Assembly: GCF_001263415.1 (NCBI RefSeq)
Contig: NZ_LGTE01000003.1
Span: 146,589 to 210,588 of the forward strand
Source of the DNA: Thermincola ferriacetica
GTDB lineage: Bacteria > Bacillota > Thermincolia > Thermincolales > Thermincolaceae
Reading direction: 5' to 3'
DNA length: 64,000 nucleotides
Positions 51,176 through 60,328 of the stretch are shown one piece after another. The notes beneath the pieces were generated by a model, which was not told the DNA's origin, did not search any database, and saw only the letters and a program-made list of their open reading frames with translations. The translations under genes and the position numbers were made by a program. How positions within the stretch are numbered: position 1 is the stretch's first letter; every line of letters begins with the position of its first letter.

Positions 51176-52077
51176 TGGTTAACCCCCCTTTTACTCACCA
51201 GTCTGATTATGATAATAAAAAAGAATGACATGATTAGCAGCACCAGGGCCATGGTCCAAAGAGCATTGTTCCAGGGGGACCCCATAGCAGTATACCCCAT
51301 GTCCATAGTAATTCCACTGGTCAATGTGGTAGCCGGATCAAGTAGGGAATGTGGTATCTTCCTCACATTGCCCAGCACCATTTGGACTGCCAGCGCTTCT
51401 CCGAAAGCTCTGGCCAGGCCCAGGATCAGTCCTGTCATGATGCCGGGCAAGGCTGCCGGAAACAGGACTCGGCGAATTAATTGCCAGCGCGTACTACCCA
51501 AAGCATAGGAGGCTTCTTTATATGAATTAGGGAGTGCCTTAATCCGGTCTGTGGCAACACTGACGGTAGTAGGCAGAATCATAACGGCGAGGACCAGACC
51601 GGCAGCCAAAACACTGACCCCTAATCCGCCAAAGGTGCTTCTTATGAAAGGTACCAGGACACTCAGGCCAATCCACCCGTATACTACAGAAGGGATACCG
51701 GCTAACAGTTCAACGGCAGGCTGCAAAAATCTTTGACCAATGCTTGGCGCTATTTCCGTAATAAAAAAGGCGGAAATGATGCTTAACGGCGCGCTTAGCA
51801 ACACTGCGAACAATGAGACTACAATCGAGCCTGCCAAAAAAGGCAAAATCCCGAATGAAGGGCCTCCTTCGGCTGCGCTACGATCGGGGAACCAATCGGT
51901 GTTTAAAAATACATTGGAAAAACTAATGTGGTTGCTGAAAAAGATGGCCAAACCTTTGGAAGCAATAAAGAAAATAATTGAAATCGTGAGCACAATTACC
52001 AGAGCTACACATAAAAAAGAAGCCCATTTACCAATTAACTCGTTTTTCACATTTTTTAAATTCAACGTTCCAAACAC
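51172..52077 (-). CDS. pstC: Phosphate ABC transporter permease PstC
   Basis: 301 residues, six helices, loop EASYALGSTRWQLIRRVLFPAALPG (quoted in part), and the PstC feature FLNTDWFPD followed by GILPFLAGSIVVS. Confidence 0.92.
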   Translation of the reverse strand: MFGTLNLKNVKNELIGKWASFLCVALVIVLTISIIFFIASKGLAIFFSNHISFSNVFLNTDWFPDRSAAEGGPSFGILPFLAGSIVVSLFAVLLSAPLSIISAFFITEIAPSIGQRFLQPAVELLAGIPSVVYGWIGLSVLVPFIRSTFGGLGVSVLAAGLVLAVMILPTTVSVATDRIKALPNSYKEASYALGSTRWQLIRRVLFPAALPGIMTGLILGLARAFGEALAVQMVLGNVRKIPHSLLDPATTLTSGITMDMGYTAMGSPWNNALWTMALVLLIMSFFFIIIIRLVSKRGVNQ

Positions 52078-52118
52078 CCCTAATCAAAATAAAAACCACT
52101 CATTAATAAAAGCATGAT

Positions 52119-52148
52119 GGGACAGCCCCAACAAAATTGAAGCTGCCC
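52119..52148 (-). terminator. Imperfect hairpin between pstS and pstC
   Basis: GGGACAGC (52119-52126) faces GCTGCCC (52142-52148) with one bulge. Likely an mRNA-stability or partial-termination hairpin after the abundant pstS transcript. Confidence 0.45.
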
Positions 52149-52180
52149 TGGCCTGAATTAACTTTCTTAAAAATATGCTT

Positions 52181-53092
52181 TTACTTCGCGCCTTTCTCTA
52201 CCTTCATTTCAGTTACCGGTATATAGCCCAATTTTGGAACAAGAGTTTTCTGAACATCGTCGGAAAGCATATAATCCAGGAAAGCCTTGGTTAAACCCTT
52301 AGGTTCACCCTTGGTATACATGTGCTCATAAGACCAGACAGGATACTTTCCTTCGACAATGTTTTCCTTGGTGGGAGCGACTCCATCAAGGCTTACAGCC
52401 ACTACGCTCTTATCAACATAGGATAATGCTAAGTATCCAATCGCGCCAGGGGTTTCTGCAATAATCTTCCTAACGGTTCCCGAAGAATCCTCTTCAATTC
52501 CACTGGCTTCCTCCGCACCATCCAACGCGTATTTCTTGAAGGTAGCACGAGTACCGGAACCTTTTGGCCTGTTCACCAAGGTAATTTTTTGGTCTATACC
52601 TCCAACATCTTTCCAATTAGTAATTTTGCCGGTAAAAATATCAATTAACTGCTGTTTGGTAAGGTTGTTGACCTTAACCTTGGGGTTTACCACCGCAGCC
52701 ATGCCCACAACGGCTACCTTGTGGTCAACTAACTGGCTGGCATCGATACCGTCTTTTTCTTCAGCGAAAACATCAGAGTTTCCGATATTAGCTGCTCCCT
52801 GGGAAACCTGGGTAAGACCTGTACCGCTTCCTCCACCGTTAACAACTATTTGGGCATCCGGATTCTCACTCATAAACTGCTGTGCTGCCTGGTCCACCAA
52901 TGGTTGTAAAGCTGTTGAACCAACAGCGGTAATTGAACCGGCAATCCCATTTTCTCCTGCTGTTTGTCCCTGATTGGTTCCTTCCTGGTTTGTCTTATTG
53001 GTTCCTTCCTGGTTTGTCCCACTGCATCCTACGACAGCGAAAACTAGCAATGCTGCCAAAGTTACTAATAAGATCTTTTTCAATTTTTGCAC
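52181..53092 (-). CDS. pstS: Phosphate-binding lipoprotein PstS
   Basis: 303 residues: lipobox FAVVGC (Cys about 23), a linker with repeated NQEGTN, then AVGSTALQPLVDQAA, NGGGSGTGLTQV, NRPKGSGTRATF (phosphate loop). First gene of the phosphate operon, with PhoP boxes upstream. Confidence 0.94.
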   Translation of the reverse strand: MQKLKKILLVTLAALLVFAVVGCSGTNQEGTNKTNQEGTNQGQTAGENGIAGSITAVGSTALQPLVDQAAQQFMSENPDAQIVVNGGGSGTGLTQVSQGAANIGNSDVFAEEKDGIDASQLVDHKVAVVGMAAVVNPKVKVNNLTKQQLIDIFTGKITNWKDVGGIDQKITLVNRPKGSGTRATFKKYALDGAEEASGIEEDSSGTVRKIIAETPGAIGYLALSYVDKSVVAVSLDGVAPTKENIVEGKYPVWSYEHMYTKGEPKGLTKAFLDYMLSDDVQKTLVPKLGYIPVTEMKVEKGAK

Positions 53093-53155
53093 TTTTTTGC
53101 CCCTCCTTTAAATATTCTAATTATTTTTCGATGGCCAACCTTTGCCACAATTCAC

Positions 53156-53219
53156 ATTATAAAACACAACTGTTAACATCCAATTATGACATTGTTAAGG
53201 TTATGTTAATTAATGTGAA
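53156..53219 (-). promoter_or_regulatory. PhoP-box promoter of pstSCA
   Basis: On the minus strand TTCACA (53219), TTAACA (53209), TTAACA (53198) and TTAACA (53176) start at intervals of 10, 11 and 22 bp, the 11-bp phasing of Gram-positive PhoP boxes. TATAAT follows at 53161-53156 and no -35 hexamer is needed. Confidence 0.78.
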
Positions 53220-53228
53220 CTTTGCGTA

Positions 53229-53257
53229 AAAGAAAAAAGGCGGCACCAGATGCCACC
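53229..53257 (-). terminator. Terminator of phoP
   Basis: GGTGGCA-TCTGG-TGCCGCC on the minus strand (one G-U), then TTTTTTCTTTT. Confidence 0.8.
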
Positions 53258-53323
53258 TGTTTAGGTGAAGAAATTTCATGCAAACAGTCTTCTTTTTTCA
53301 GATTAATGAAAAGGTATTCTTCT

Positions 53324-54043
53324 TTAGGCCAATTCTTTAAAACGATAACCCACACCGCGCACTGTTTCTATAAAGCCGGGCTGAGAAGGATCCCGTTCAA
53401 TTTTCTGACGTAAGTGGTAAATGTGTACATCAACTGTACGGGTGTCACTCGTATAATCAAAACCCCATATGGTAGATAACAGGAAATCCCTGCTGAAAAC
53501 CTTACCCGGGTTGTTTATCAGGAGGACAAGTAATTCATATTCTTTTAATGTCAGGTCCAGTTTCTCCCCATTTAAAAAAACCTCATACCGGGCAGGTCGC
53601 ACAACCAAGGGCCCATAGACTATCTCTTCTTCAACCTTTCTATCGGCATGTTTAATAAGGCCGGTTCTTCTCCGCAACCTGGCCTTCACGCGCGCTACCA
53701 ACTCCCGTGGGCTGAAAGGCTTTGTTACGTAGTCATCGGCCCCCAACTCGAGGCCAATGATTTTGTCCATTTCATCAGACTTGGCCGTCACCATGATTAC
53801 CGGTATATCTGCCGTTTGCGGCTTTTTGCGCAAAGTCCGGCATACTTCCAGCCCGTCTATCCCAGGTAACATCAGGTCAAGAAGAATTAAATCAGGCCTA
53901 TAATTTTCTGTTTCCTTGATGGCAGTAAGTCCGTCTTGGGCTACTTTAACATCGAATCCTTCCTTTTGAAGAACGAATCTAACAAGTTCAATTATGTGAT
54001 GCTCGTCGTCAACAATTAATATTTTAGCCACTTTTACCACCAT
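53324..54043 (-). CDS. phoP: PhoP/PhoB-type response regulator
   Basis: 239 residues: receiver domain (ILIVDDEHH, phospho-Asp in LILLDLMLPGIDG, MVTAKSDEMDK, DDYVTKPFSPREL) and OmpR-type winged helix (LTLKEYELLVLLINNPGKVFSR, TVDVHIYHLRQKI). Its own leader has three phased TTAACW boxes, so it is probably autoregulated. No histidine kinase gene is next to it. Confidence 0.9.
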   Translation of the reverse strand: MVVKVAKILIVDDEHHIIELVRFVLQKEGFDVKVAQDGLTAIKETENYRPDLILLDLMLPGIDGLEVCRTLRKKPQTADIPVIMVTAKSDEMDKIIGLELGADDYVTKPFSPRELVARVKARLRRRTGLIKHADRKVEEEIVYGPLVVRPARYEVFLNGEKLDLTLKEYELLVLLINNPGKVFSRDFLLSTIWGFDYTSDTRTVDVHIYHLRQKIERDPSQPGFIETVRGVGYRFKELA

Positions 54044-54101
54044 ACCTAAAAGAATTCTAACCCCATTTTAGGATAGGTATGTAAAGGGGCTATTATTTAA
54101 T

Positions 54102-54129
54102 AGTTAAATTTTTGTTAATCTTTAGTTAA
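54102..54129 (-). promoter_or_regulatory. PhoP boxes upstream of phoP
   Basis: Minus-strand TTAACT, TTAACA and TTAACT start at 54129, 54118 and 54107, exactly 11 bp apart. Confidence 0.72.
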
Positions 54130-54151
54130 AAAACTAAATTAAATAAGTTTG

Positions 54152-54604
54152 TTAAAGTTTTCCTTCCATAACCAACCGCATTATATCCCGCCTGCTAACA
54201 AGGCCAACTAATTTTCCATCGGCCAATATGGGCACGTTTTTTATTTTTTCCCGGACCATCACTCTGGCTATTTCCGAAATGGGGGTATCCTCACTGGCTG
54301 TAAACAGCTCTTCGGTCATTACTTCCCTCGCTGTAGTTCCCGACCTTTTATTTATTGATTTAATCATTTCGCGAAGTTTTCCTAAAAAAGCTACTCCTAC
54401 ATCGACAGGCTCCCCATCAGAATAAGCACGGTAGATTATATCACCTTCCGTAACCACTCCTAAAACCTTTAAATTATCATCAACAATAGGCAGCATACTG
54501 ACGTTGAAGTTCAGCATCATCCTTATTAATTCCTGAATGCTGTTTTCAGGTTTGCCGGTAAGCACATTGGTATGCATTACTTCTTTAGCCAGCATTGATT
54601 CCAC
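54152..54604 (-). CDS. Two-CBS-domain protein
   Basis: 150 residues made of two CBS domains (MHTNVLTGKPENSIQELIRMM; VMTEELFTASEDTPISEIARVM) ending GLVSRRDIMRLVMEGKL. CBS pairs bind adenine nucleotides. No effector domain; partner unknown. Confidence 0.9.
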   Translation of the reverse strand: MESMLAKEVMHTNVLTGKPENSIQELIRMMLNFNVSMLPIVDDNLKVLGVVTEGDIIYRAYSDGEPVDVGVAFLGKLREMIKSINKRSGTTAREVMTEELFTASEDTPISEIARVMVREKIKNVPILADGKLVGLVSRRDIMRLVMEGKL

Positions 54605-54729
54605 TCCTTACCGCGTTTTTGATCTTAATTCATGTTATCATACAAAACCTGGTTTTGTAAACATTGGTAAAACTCTTGCTGGCGTGACTGGCATCTTTAT
54701 ATTAACATTTGTTTTTCATTGAGAAAAAA

Positions 54730-54930
54730 TCAAGAAATGATGTAGTAACAAGCATCCACTTCCTCGTCATCAGCCTGAGCCAGGACAGCACCCAGTTGAG
54801 AAAGGTGTTCCGCTTCCCTGAGGCTTTCTCCTGTACCGATCATGCGGCGTCCTACTGCCCTGCTGGCCTGTGATTCCGGATGGTCCATTACGAATTGCAT
54901 AATTTCTTTTACTTTTTCGTTTTTATCCAT
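54730..54930 (-). CDS. Small uncharacterised acidic protein
   Basis: 66 residues from ATG 54930, supported by GGAGGTGTTAAGGA. Helical, no Cys pair, ends EVDACYYIIS. I do not recognise it. Convergent with nothing; it follows the glycosyltransferase gene by 54 bp. Confidence 0.6.
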   Translation of the reverse strand: MDKNEKVKEIMQFVMDHPESQASRAVGRRMIGTGESLREAEHLSQLGAVLAQADDEEVDACYYIIS

Positions 54931-54984
54931 TTCCTTAACACCTCCGGTTTTAGTATGCCTCAAGCCGTTCTAAAAAAACCGGAG

Positions 54985-56406
54985 TTAAACTTGCCCGTCT
55001 CTTGTAAACTTGAATACATAATAGTTTTGGCCGTGTATTTGGGTTTTTCCACAAAAAACGGTCTGTTTTTTAATAAATTTTCCAAGACTGTCCTGATCCT
55101 TGGTAAAAAGCGGCCATTTGTTGAACTGGGCAATATTTGTATCAATTACTATGTAATCGGGGGATATTTCCTGCAAAGCCGTTTCCGCGGTTTTGCGTTC
55201 CAGATCCATAATCATGCGTACATTATGAAAACCTATGACACGACAGTCATCCAAATAAACAGCCAGGCTGGGCTGGGCGATCACCGTGGAATGAGGTTCG
55301 ACCAAATTTTGCAGTGTCGCTGCACCATCATTGCCGTTTCTATACCCGGAAAAACTTTTTACTATACCTATCCCATTTGTGAAAATGAGCACAATCAAAA
55401 GAAAAACTAAACCTGTGCTTCTGTGTTTTTTCAGAGAATAGGCAGCATATAATGCCATGTAAGGAATTACCAAAGCGACGTAATAATTAATATACTTATT
55501 TGGCACAAGAACAACCAGTCCCAGGAAATTGACGGCCTGAATGAGCAGCAAGGTTTTGGCCTCGTTATCCTGTTTCTTGGTTAGACCAACAATCATCAAT
55601 AAGGCTAACGGAATGAGCCAGAACAGCCATTGCCTGGCCTCCTGCAACAGCCGCAAAAAATTTTTTAACTGGACTAAAGGACCGCCCAGCCACCCGCTGT
55701 TTGCATAAAGATACCTCTGTACCGTAAAGTACTGTCTGACAAATTCATTCAGATCCCCAATTACAAAGGAAAAAGTTATAAGTACGGGAAAAGCAAGGGC
55801 AGCAAAAAACCGTTTATCTACTGACGCTTTTAACTTAAGTAATATTAAACCATCCAAAACGGTAAAAATACCAACCGGATGGTTCAGCACAGCCAAGCTG
55901 CCAATGAACCCGGCCTCTACCGGTCGTTTGTTCCAGGCAAAATAAAACGACGCCAGGGATAACAACAGGGTAAGCATCTCCATGCGCCCTATACAGGCCA
56001 CCCAGATGAAAAGCACATTAAATACCAGTAAAATAGGAAACAGATGAGGTACCCCTAGGTTTTTGCCTATTTTATAAGCGAGGAGTAATGACAATAATCC
56101 CAGGAAGGCAGACAGTATTTTGATGGACCAGCAGTTAAAGCCGAACAATTTTATTGGTATGTACATTAACATTATGTATAAGGGATGTTGCCAGTAGGTT
56201 TTCGTCTGAAATTGAAATAGCCCGCTCATGGACGTGGTACCGAAATGACCTTCCTGAACAAAGTTTCTGGCCGGCTCCGCAAACAGGACTTCATCCATGG
56301 TTACCGGCATTTTCCCAAGCAAAGGAAAAGTATTGGCAATATAAAACATTAAAGCCAGAACCATTAATAACCTGGACAAGTTTTTGTGTGACAAACCAAT
56401 TTGCAT
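54985..56406 (-). CDS. GT-C membrane glycosyltransferase (PMT/ArnT-like)
   Basis: 473 residues from ATG 56406 (GGTGGAG upstream). Eleven or so helices; the first extracytoplasmic loop has the acidic pair MDEVLFAEPARNF needed by GT39/GT83 enzymes. Transfers a sugar from a lipid carrier outside the membrane. The C-terminal 90 residues form a soluble domain. Substrate not known. Confidence 0.82.
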   Translation of the reverse strand: MQIGLSHKNLSRLLMVLALMFYIANTFPLLGKMPVTMDEVLFAEPARNFVQEGHFGTTSMSGLFQFQTKTYWQHPLYIMLMYIPIKLFGFNCWSIKILSAFLGLLSLLLAYKIGKNLGVPHLFPILLVFNVLFIWVACIGRMEMLTLLLSLASFYFAWNKRPVEAGFIGSLAVLNHPVGIFTVLDGLILLKLKASVDKRFFAALAFPVLITFSFVIGDLNEFVRQYFTVQRYLYANSGWLGGPLVQLKNFLRLLQEARQWLFWLIPLALLMIVGLTKKQDNEAKTLLLIQAVNFLGLVVLVPNKYINYYVALVIPYMALYAAYSLKKHRSTGLVFLLIVLIFTNGIGIVKSFSGYRNGNDGAATLQNLVEPHSTVIAQPSLAVYLDDCRVIGFHNVRMIMDLERKTAETALQEISPDYIVIDTNIAQFNKWPLFTKDQDSLGKFIKKQTVFCGKTQIHGQNYYVFKFTRDGQV

Positions 56407-56527
56407 ACGAACTCCACCAACCAAACCATGGTCCCGCCCGAAAAAATGAATTGTACATTACTGTTAATTGTTACCTTATTAATTATATTGTAACAATCTT
56501 CTAATTGCGCCGTCAATGAAAAACCGT

Positions 56528-56553
56528 AAAAAAAAGATAGGCGTCTGCCTATC
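56528..56553 (-). terminator. Terminator
   Basis: GATAGGC-GTCT-GCCTATC (56536-56553) followed on the minus strand by nine T. Ends the gene at 56571. Confidence 0.9.
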
Positions 56554-56570
56554 CCCTTTGAAAAATCTTT

Positions 56571-56813
56571 TTAACTGGCCAGATTGGTTCTTTTTTCATT
56601 TAATATCTTATTAAATTCCTCCTGAGCCGAACGTCGCTTTACTTCTTTTTCTATAAGTTCTTTTATTCTGGCAGCCCGCGATTTGATAGACATGGGGCCG
56701 TTACTGGCCTCCTGCTCCTGCCATAAATACTCGTCTGCCAAACGCTCCAAAATCATTTTGGGAACTTGTCTTTTAGCATCGCTGGTAATGGTAAAATGAA
56801 AAAATCTCTGCAC
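56571..56813 (-). CDS. Small uncharacterised basic protein
   Basis: 80 residues, GTG start with GAGGGGG seven bases upstream. Two helices with many Lys/Arg/Glu (RAARIKELIEKEVKRRSAQEEF). No membrane segment. Family not recognised. Confidence 0.6.
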   Translation of the reverse strand: MQRFFHFTITSDAKRQVPKMILERLADEYLWQEQEASNGPMSIKSRAARIKELIEKEVKRRSAQEEFNKILNEKRTNLAS

Positions 56814-56962
56814 GTCTATTCCCCCTCAATTTTTCCATCTTTTTTATGGAGTTCACATCAAAAATTATCATTTTTCCAATATTTTACCTTAATATGTGAT
56901 TAATTTCAACATTTTTTGCTCATCTTTCAATAAAACTTGATTTTTATATTAATATTGGAAAA

Positions 56963-57352
56963 TTATGTTTTGGGGATTTCAACAGTCAACCGGTTGCCTT
57001 TAAAATAAACCTGGGCTTTTTCCGCCGCAATTCTCTTTGGCAATCTGTAGCACTGGTAAAAACTTTTCCAACTGGCAGCAGCCGAATGACTGTTTTTCTC
57101 TGAACTGCTTGTTTGCCCAAATACTTCCACCTTATCCCCTTCAACTCTTACATCCAATTTATTTTTTAATTCTTCCGGGACGATAAAATGCAGCAGGGTC
57201 CTGTCCCGCTCCTCCTGCACCTTTATGTTGTGCACGTCTATACCCTCAAAAAACTTATCCAAAGCCTTCAACTGAGCATTAAAGTAATTCTCAACAGCCC
57301 TGAAAAAATGCTCCAGGTTCCTGATGGCATCCCACGGTATCAGATCACTCAT
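56963..57352 (-). CDS. Hsp20/alpha-crystallin-like protein
   Basis: 129 residues from ATG 57352, with GGGGAGTGA upstream (a longer frame reaches 57400). The C-terminal half matches the alpha-crystallin fold: IVPEELKNKLDVRVEGDKVEVFG and FYQCYRLPKRIAAEKAQVYFKGNRLTVEIPKT (quoted in part). Short N-terminal helix region. A small chaperone or related spore-coat-type protein. Confidence 0.78.
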   Translation of the reverse strand: MSDLIPWDAIRNLEHFFRAVENYFNAQLKALDKFFEGIDVHNIKVQEERDRTLLHFIVPEELKNKLDVRVEGDKVEVFGQTSSSEKNSHSAAASWKSFYQCYRLPKRIAAEKAQVYFKGNRLTVEIPKT

Positions 57353-57392
57353 AAAAATCACTCCCCAAAAGGCCGTTTCTACTACTATTATA

Positions 57393-58043
57393 TTAATCAC
57401 CCTTTGCGGTTGTGATTTTTACCAAATCCTGGAATTCTGACAGTACCAGGTCAGGTTTATACCTGCGCAGCGTTTCAATACCATGGACACTCCACTTCAC
57501 AGCAGCCGAACCTACACCGGCATTGACAGCACACTGGATGTCGAAGGGGCTGTCACCAACCATGAGAACTTTTCTTTTTGCCGGATGGTTGAGAATTTCC
57601 ATGGCTCTGTTGATGGGAGCAGGATTGGGCTTATGGGCTTCCGTATCTTCAAAAGCTATCAGAGCATCAAAAAAACGGTCCAGGGAAAACAGACGCAGCC
57701 CCTTAAGAGCCACCTTTTTGATTTTTGAGGTAACTACCGCCATTTTAATACCTTTCTTACGCAGTTCCGTTAAAGTCTCCCTGACACCGGGAAAAAGAGT
57801 GGTAAGCTCGTCATGTTTTTCCTGATTAAAGGTTCTGTATGTATGGAGCATTTCCTCTACCTGGTCAGGGTCAAAAACTTTCATTATATCGACCAAAGGC
57901 ACCCCAAAATAGGGATACAGCTCTTCATCAGAAACTTCCCGCCCCAAGTGTTTTTTAAAGGTATACCGGAAAGACTCCAGTACCAAAGTATTGGTATTGA
58001 GTAATGTTCCGTCCAGGTCGAACAAAATGCAATTATAGGCCAT
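57393..58043 (-). CDS. HAD-family phosphatase, PpaX/Gph-like
   Basis: 216 residues with HAD motifs I FDLDGTLLNT, II VVTSK, III HKPNPAP and IV VGDSPFDIQCA. The cap domain and length match pyrophosphatase PpaX or phosphoglycolate phosphatase. Substrate not certain. Confidence 0.88.
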   Translation of the reverse strand: MAYNCILFDLDGTLLNTNTLVLESFRYTFKKHLGREVSDEELYPYFGVPLVDIMKVFDPDQVEEMLHTYRTFNQEKHDELTTLFPGVRETLTELRKKGIKMAVVTSKIKKVALKGLRLFSLDRFFDALIAFEDTEAHKPNPAPINRAMEILNHPAKRKVLMVGDSPFDIQCAVNAGVGSAAVKWSVHGIETLRRYKPDLVLSEFQDLVKITTAKGD

Positions 58044-58226
58044 CCGATTATACCTCCTGGAAAATTTCAGTACAAAAATAGTATATCATCATTGTGAAGG
58101 CTATTTTTCTATGCCTGTAAAGCCTCACAAATGCCATATTTATAAATTATTGCCGAAGATCAAAAGTTATAACAACAAGCACCACAGCAGCCCTAAGGGT
58201 AATACGCCAAGTAATTTAAATCATTA

Positions 58227-60044
58227 TTAAAAATCAAAAACTACAGATGATCCCTGGTTTTGCTTGGCAACTCGTTTTAATTCTGCTGCAATTTCGCCGA
58301 TTTCCAAATAATTGCGGAATTTTCGTTTAGTATTATTAACTGCCGCCAATGATATGGACATAATCGGAAATTTTTCCGGCCGGCCGCGCCGGTTAGTAAC
58401 TTCTATAAATCCTAGGGCAAGGTCCTTAGGATCGTATAAATTCCGGATATTTTTATCAAAGTTTTCAAGAATATAGTTGGCTATGTTTTTCGCGTATTCC
58501 GGTTTTGTGATTATAACAAAATCATCGCCGCCGATATGGCCAACAAAATCATCACCTGAACCAAACCTTACCAGGCTGTCACTTAAAATCTGGGCAGTTA
58601 GGAGAATAGCTTTATCTCCATTTTCAAAACCATACTTGTCATTAAATGCTTTGAAGTTATCCAAATCGGCATACAAGACCGTAAAGTCCCCATTTTCTTC
58701 CACTAAGGCTTTTAATTTTGCCTCAATGATAAGGTTACCCGGCAGACCGGTAAGTGGATTTGAATTTTGAGCACAGGAAATTCTCATTTTGGTAATGTTA
58801 TTGAGCATGCTCATTATGGAAACTACTCCAGCATATTTCCCTCCCTTGTCAACCACTATTATAAGGTCATAAAGATTATATTCGTCACGGCTCATAGCAA
58901 TTTGTGAAGCATCTTCAAGAGGCATGTCCGCATGCACAATTAAAGGCGATTTATCCATAATTAACGCTACCGGCCTGTTTTGATAAAGAGATACACCATA
59001 GTTCGTACCAAGTCTGTAATAAAGTTTGTTTTTCATAACAAGGCCGACAGGCTGACCATTTTCTACTACAACCAGACCGTTTAGATTTTTTTCATGTAAA
59101 ATTTGTTCAACTTTGCTGACAGGGGTTTCTTTTTCTATTGTCTGTGTTAACTCTGCAATCTCTCCTATACGTATACCCAACCCGATGAACTGGTTATGCA
59201 GCTTAAGCGGTTTCGAGGTATTATTCAGATTTGCAATAAGCCTCATTGCTTCCGGAGTAATCTCCGGAGCCGGGTAGGACGGCCTGGCCAGATAGTACCC
59301 CTGCACATAATGTACTCCCAAATTATAAAGGGCTATTAACTCTTCACGGGTTTCCACTCCCTCCGCAATTATCTTTGCATTTACCGCGGCAGCAAGCTTT
59401 ACCATTGCCTCAACAATAGCCTGTTTTGGGAGACTGGTATGAATTCCCCTGATGATAGACATATCAAGTTTTATATATTCCGGCCTCAATTCGACTATGG
59501 CCTGCAAACTGGAATAACCCGCGCCCGCATCATCAACGGCTATTGTGTACCCCTGCTCCCGGTAATGACATAATGATCGGCAAAAACTGTCAAAATCAGT
59601 AATAGCTGTGCGCTCCGTTATTTCAAAAGTAACCTGTTCGGGTTTAAAACCGCGGAGGGTAACACATTTTTTCGTTTTTCCGTTTTGGAAATGGGGGTCA
59701 TTAACAACTTCTGCATTCATGTTGAGAAATAGCTGTTGGTGCGATTTTAAATCATGGATGTTGTTTAATGCTTCTTCGCGGCAAATTTGTTCCAACGCAA
59801 AAAGCAATTGGTTGTCCATAGCGGCCTGAAAAAGGTCAACTGGAGAAAATAATGGACTGCCCTCCGGCCCACGGGTAAGGGCTTCGTAACCCATAATTTC
59901 TCCGGTTTTTATATTGACAATCGGTTGGTATACAATCCTGATTTTCCTTTCTCTTATTATGTTTTCAAGTTCTTTACGTCTAAACGGCGGGTGATTAGAA
60001 CAATCCTTTCGTTTTGTCTCGCTTACATTAACCGTACCTTCCAT
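58227..60044 (-). CDS. EAL-CBS-GGDDF signalling protein
   Basis: 605 residues from ATG 60044. EAL domain (about 25-270) with YEALTRG, LNMNAEVV, EITERTAI, AVDDAGAGYSS, KLDMS, AEGVET and YVQGYYL, so cyclic-di-GMP hydrolysis is expected. Then a CBS pair (about 290-425). The C-terminal GGDEF domain has GGDDF, and no RxxD inhibitory site. The YkuI/VibrioEAL-CBS-GGDEF order suggests nucleotide-controlled cyclic-di-GMP turnover. No membrane segment. Confidence 0.88.
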   Translation of the reverse strand: MEGTVNVSETKRKDCSNHPPFRRKELENIIRERKIRIVYQPIVNIKTGEIMGYEALTRGPEGSPLFSPVDLFQAAMDNQLLFALEQICREEALNNIHDLKSHQQLFLNMNAEVVNDPHFQNGKTKKCVTLRGFKPEQVTFEITERTAITDFDSFCRSLCHYREQGYTIAVDDAGAGYSSLQAIVELRPEYIKLDMSIIRGIHTSLPKQAIVEAMVKLAAAVNAKIIAEGVETREELIALYNLGVHYVQGYYLARPSYPAPEITPEAMRLIANLNNTSKPLKLHNQFIGLGIRIGEIAELTQTIEKETPVSKVEQILHEKNLNGLVVVENGQPVGLVMKNKLYYRLGTNYGVSLYQNRPVALIMDKSPLIVHADMPLEDASQIAMSRDEYNLYDLIIVVDKGGKYAGVVSIMSMLNNITKMRISCAQNSNPLTGLPGNLIIEAKLKALVEENGDFTVLYADLDNFKAFNDKYGFENGDKAILLTAQILSDSLVRFGSGDDFVGHIGGDDFVIITKPEYAKNIANYILENFDKNIRNLYDPKDLALGFIEVTNRRGRPEKFPIMSISLAAVNNTKRKFRNYLEIGEIAAELKRVAKQNQGSSVVFDF

Positions 60045-60328
60045 TTCCGCACCTACTCTCTTCCATAAAAGTATTGGAGTAAAAAACCATATCACTTATT
60101 ATAAGTGTAGCTTATCTTTTTAAAAATTACGTTAAAAGATTTTTAAACTTTAATTAATTGCGTTGACCAGAAATTTTTAACCAGATTTTGAGATGGGCCA
60201 ACTTCACGTTAATTTGGCTTTAACATGAATAGGAGATAATAGGTGCATAACTAAAATATCAGGAAAGTGGGTTAATTTGCCTCAATTCAGTGTGAAATAA
60301 CGCCGGAAAACGGCCAAATGTTTTAAAC

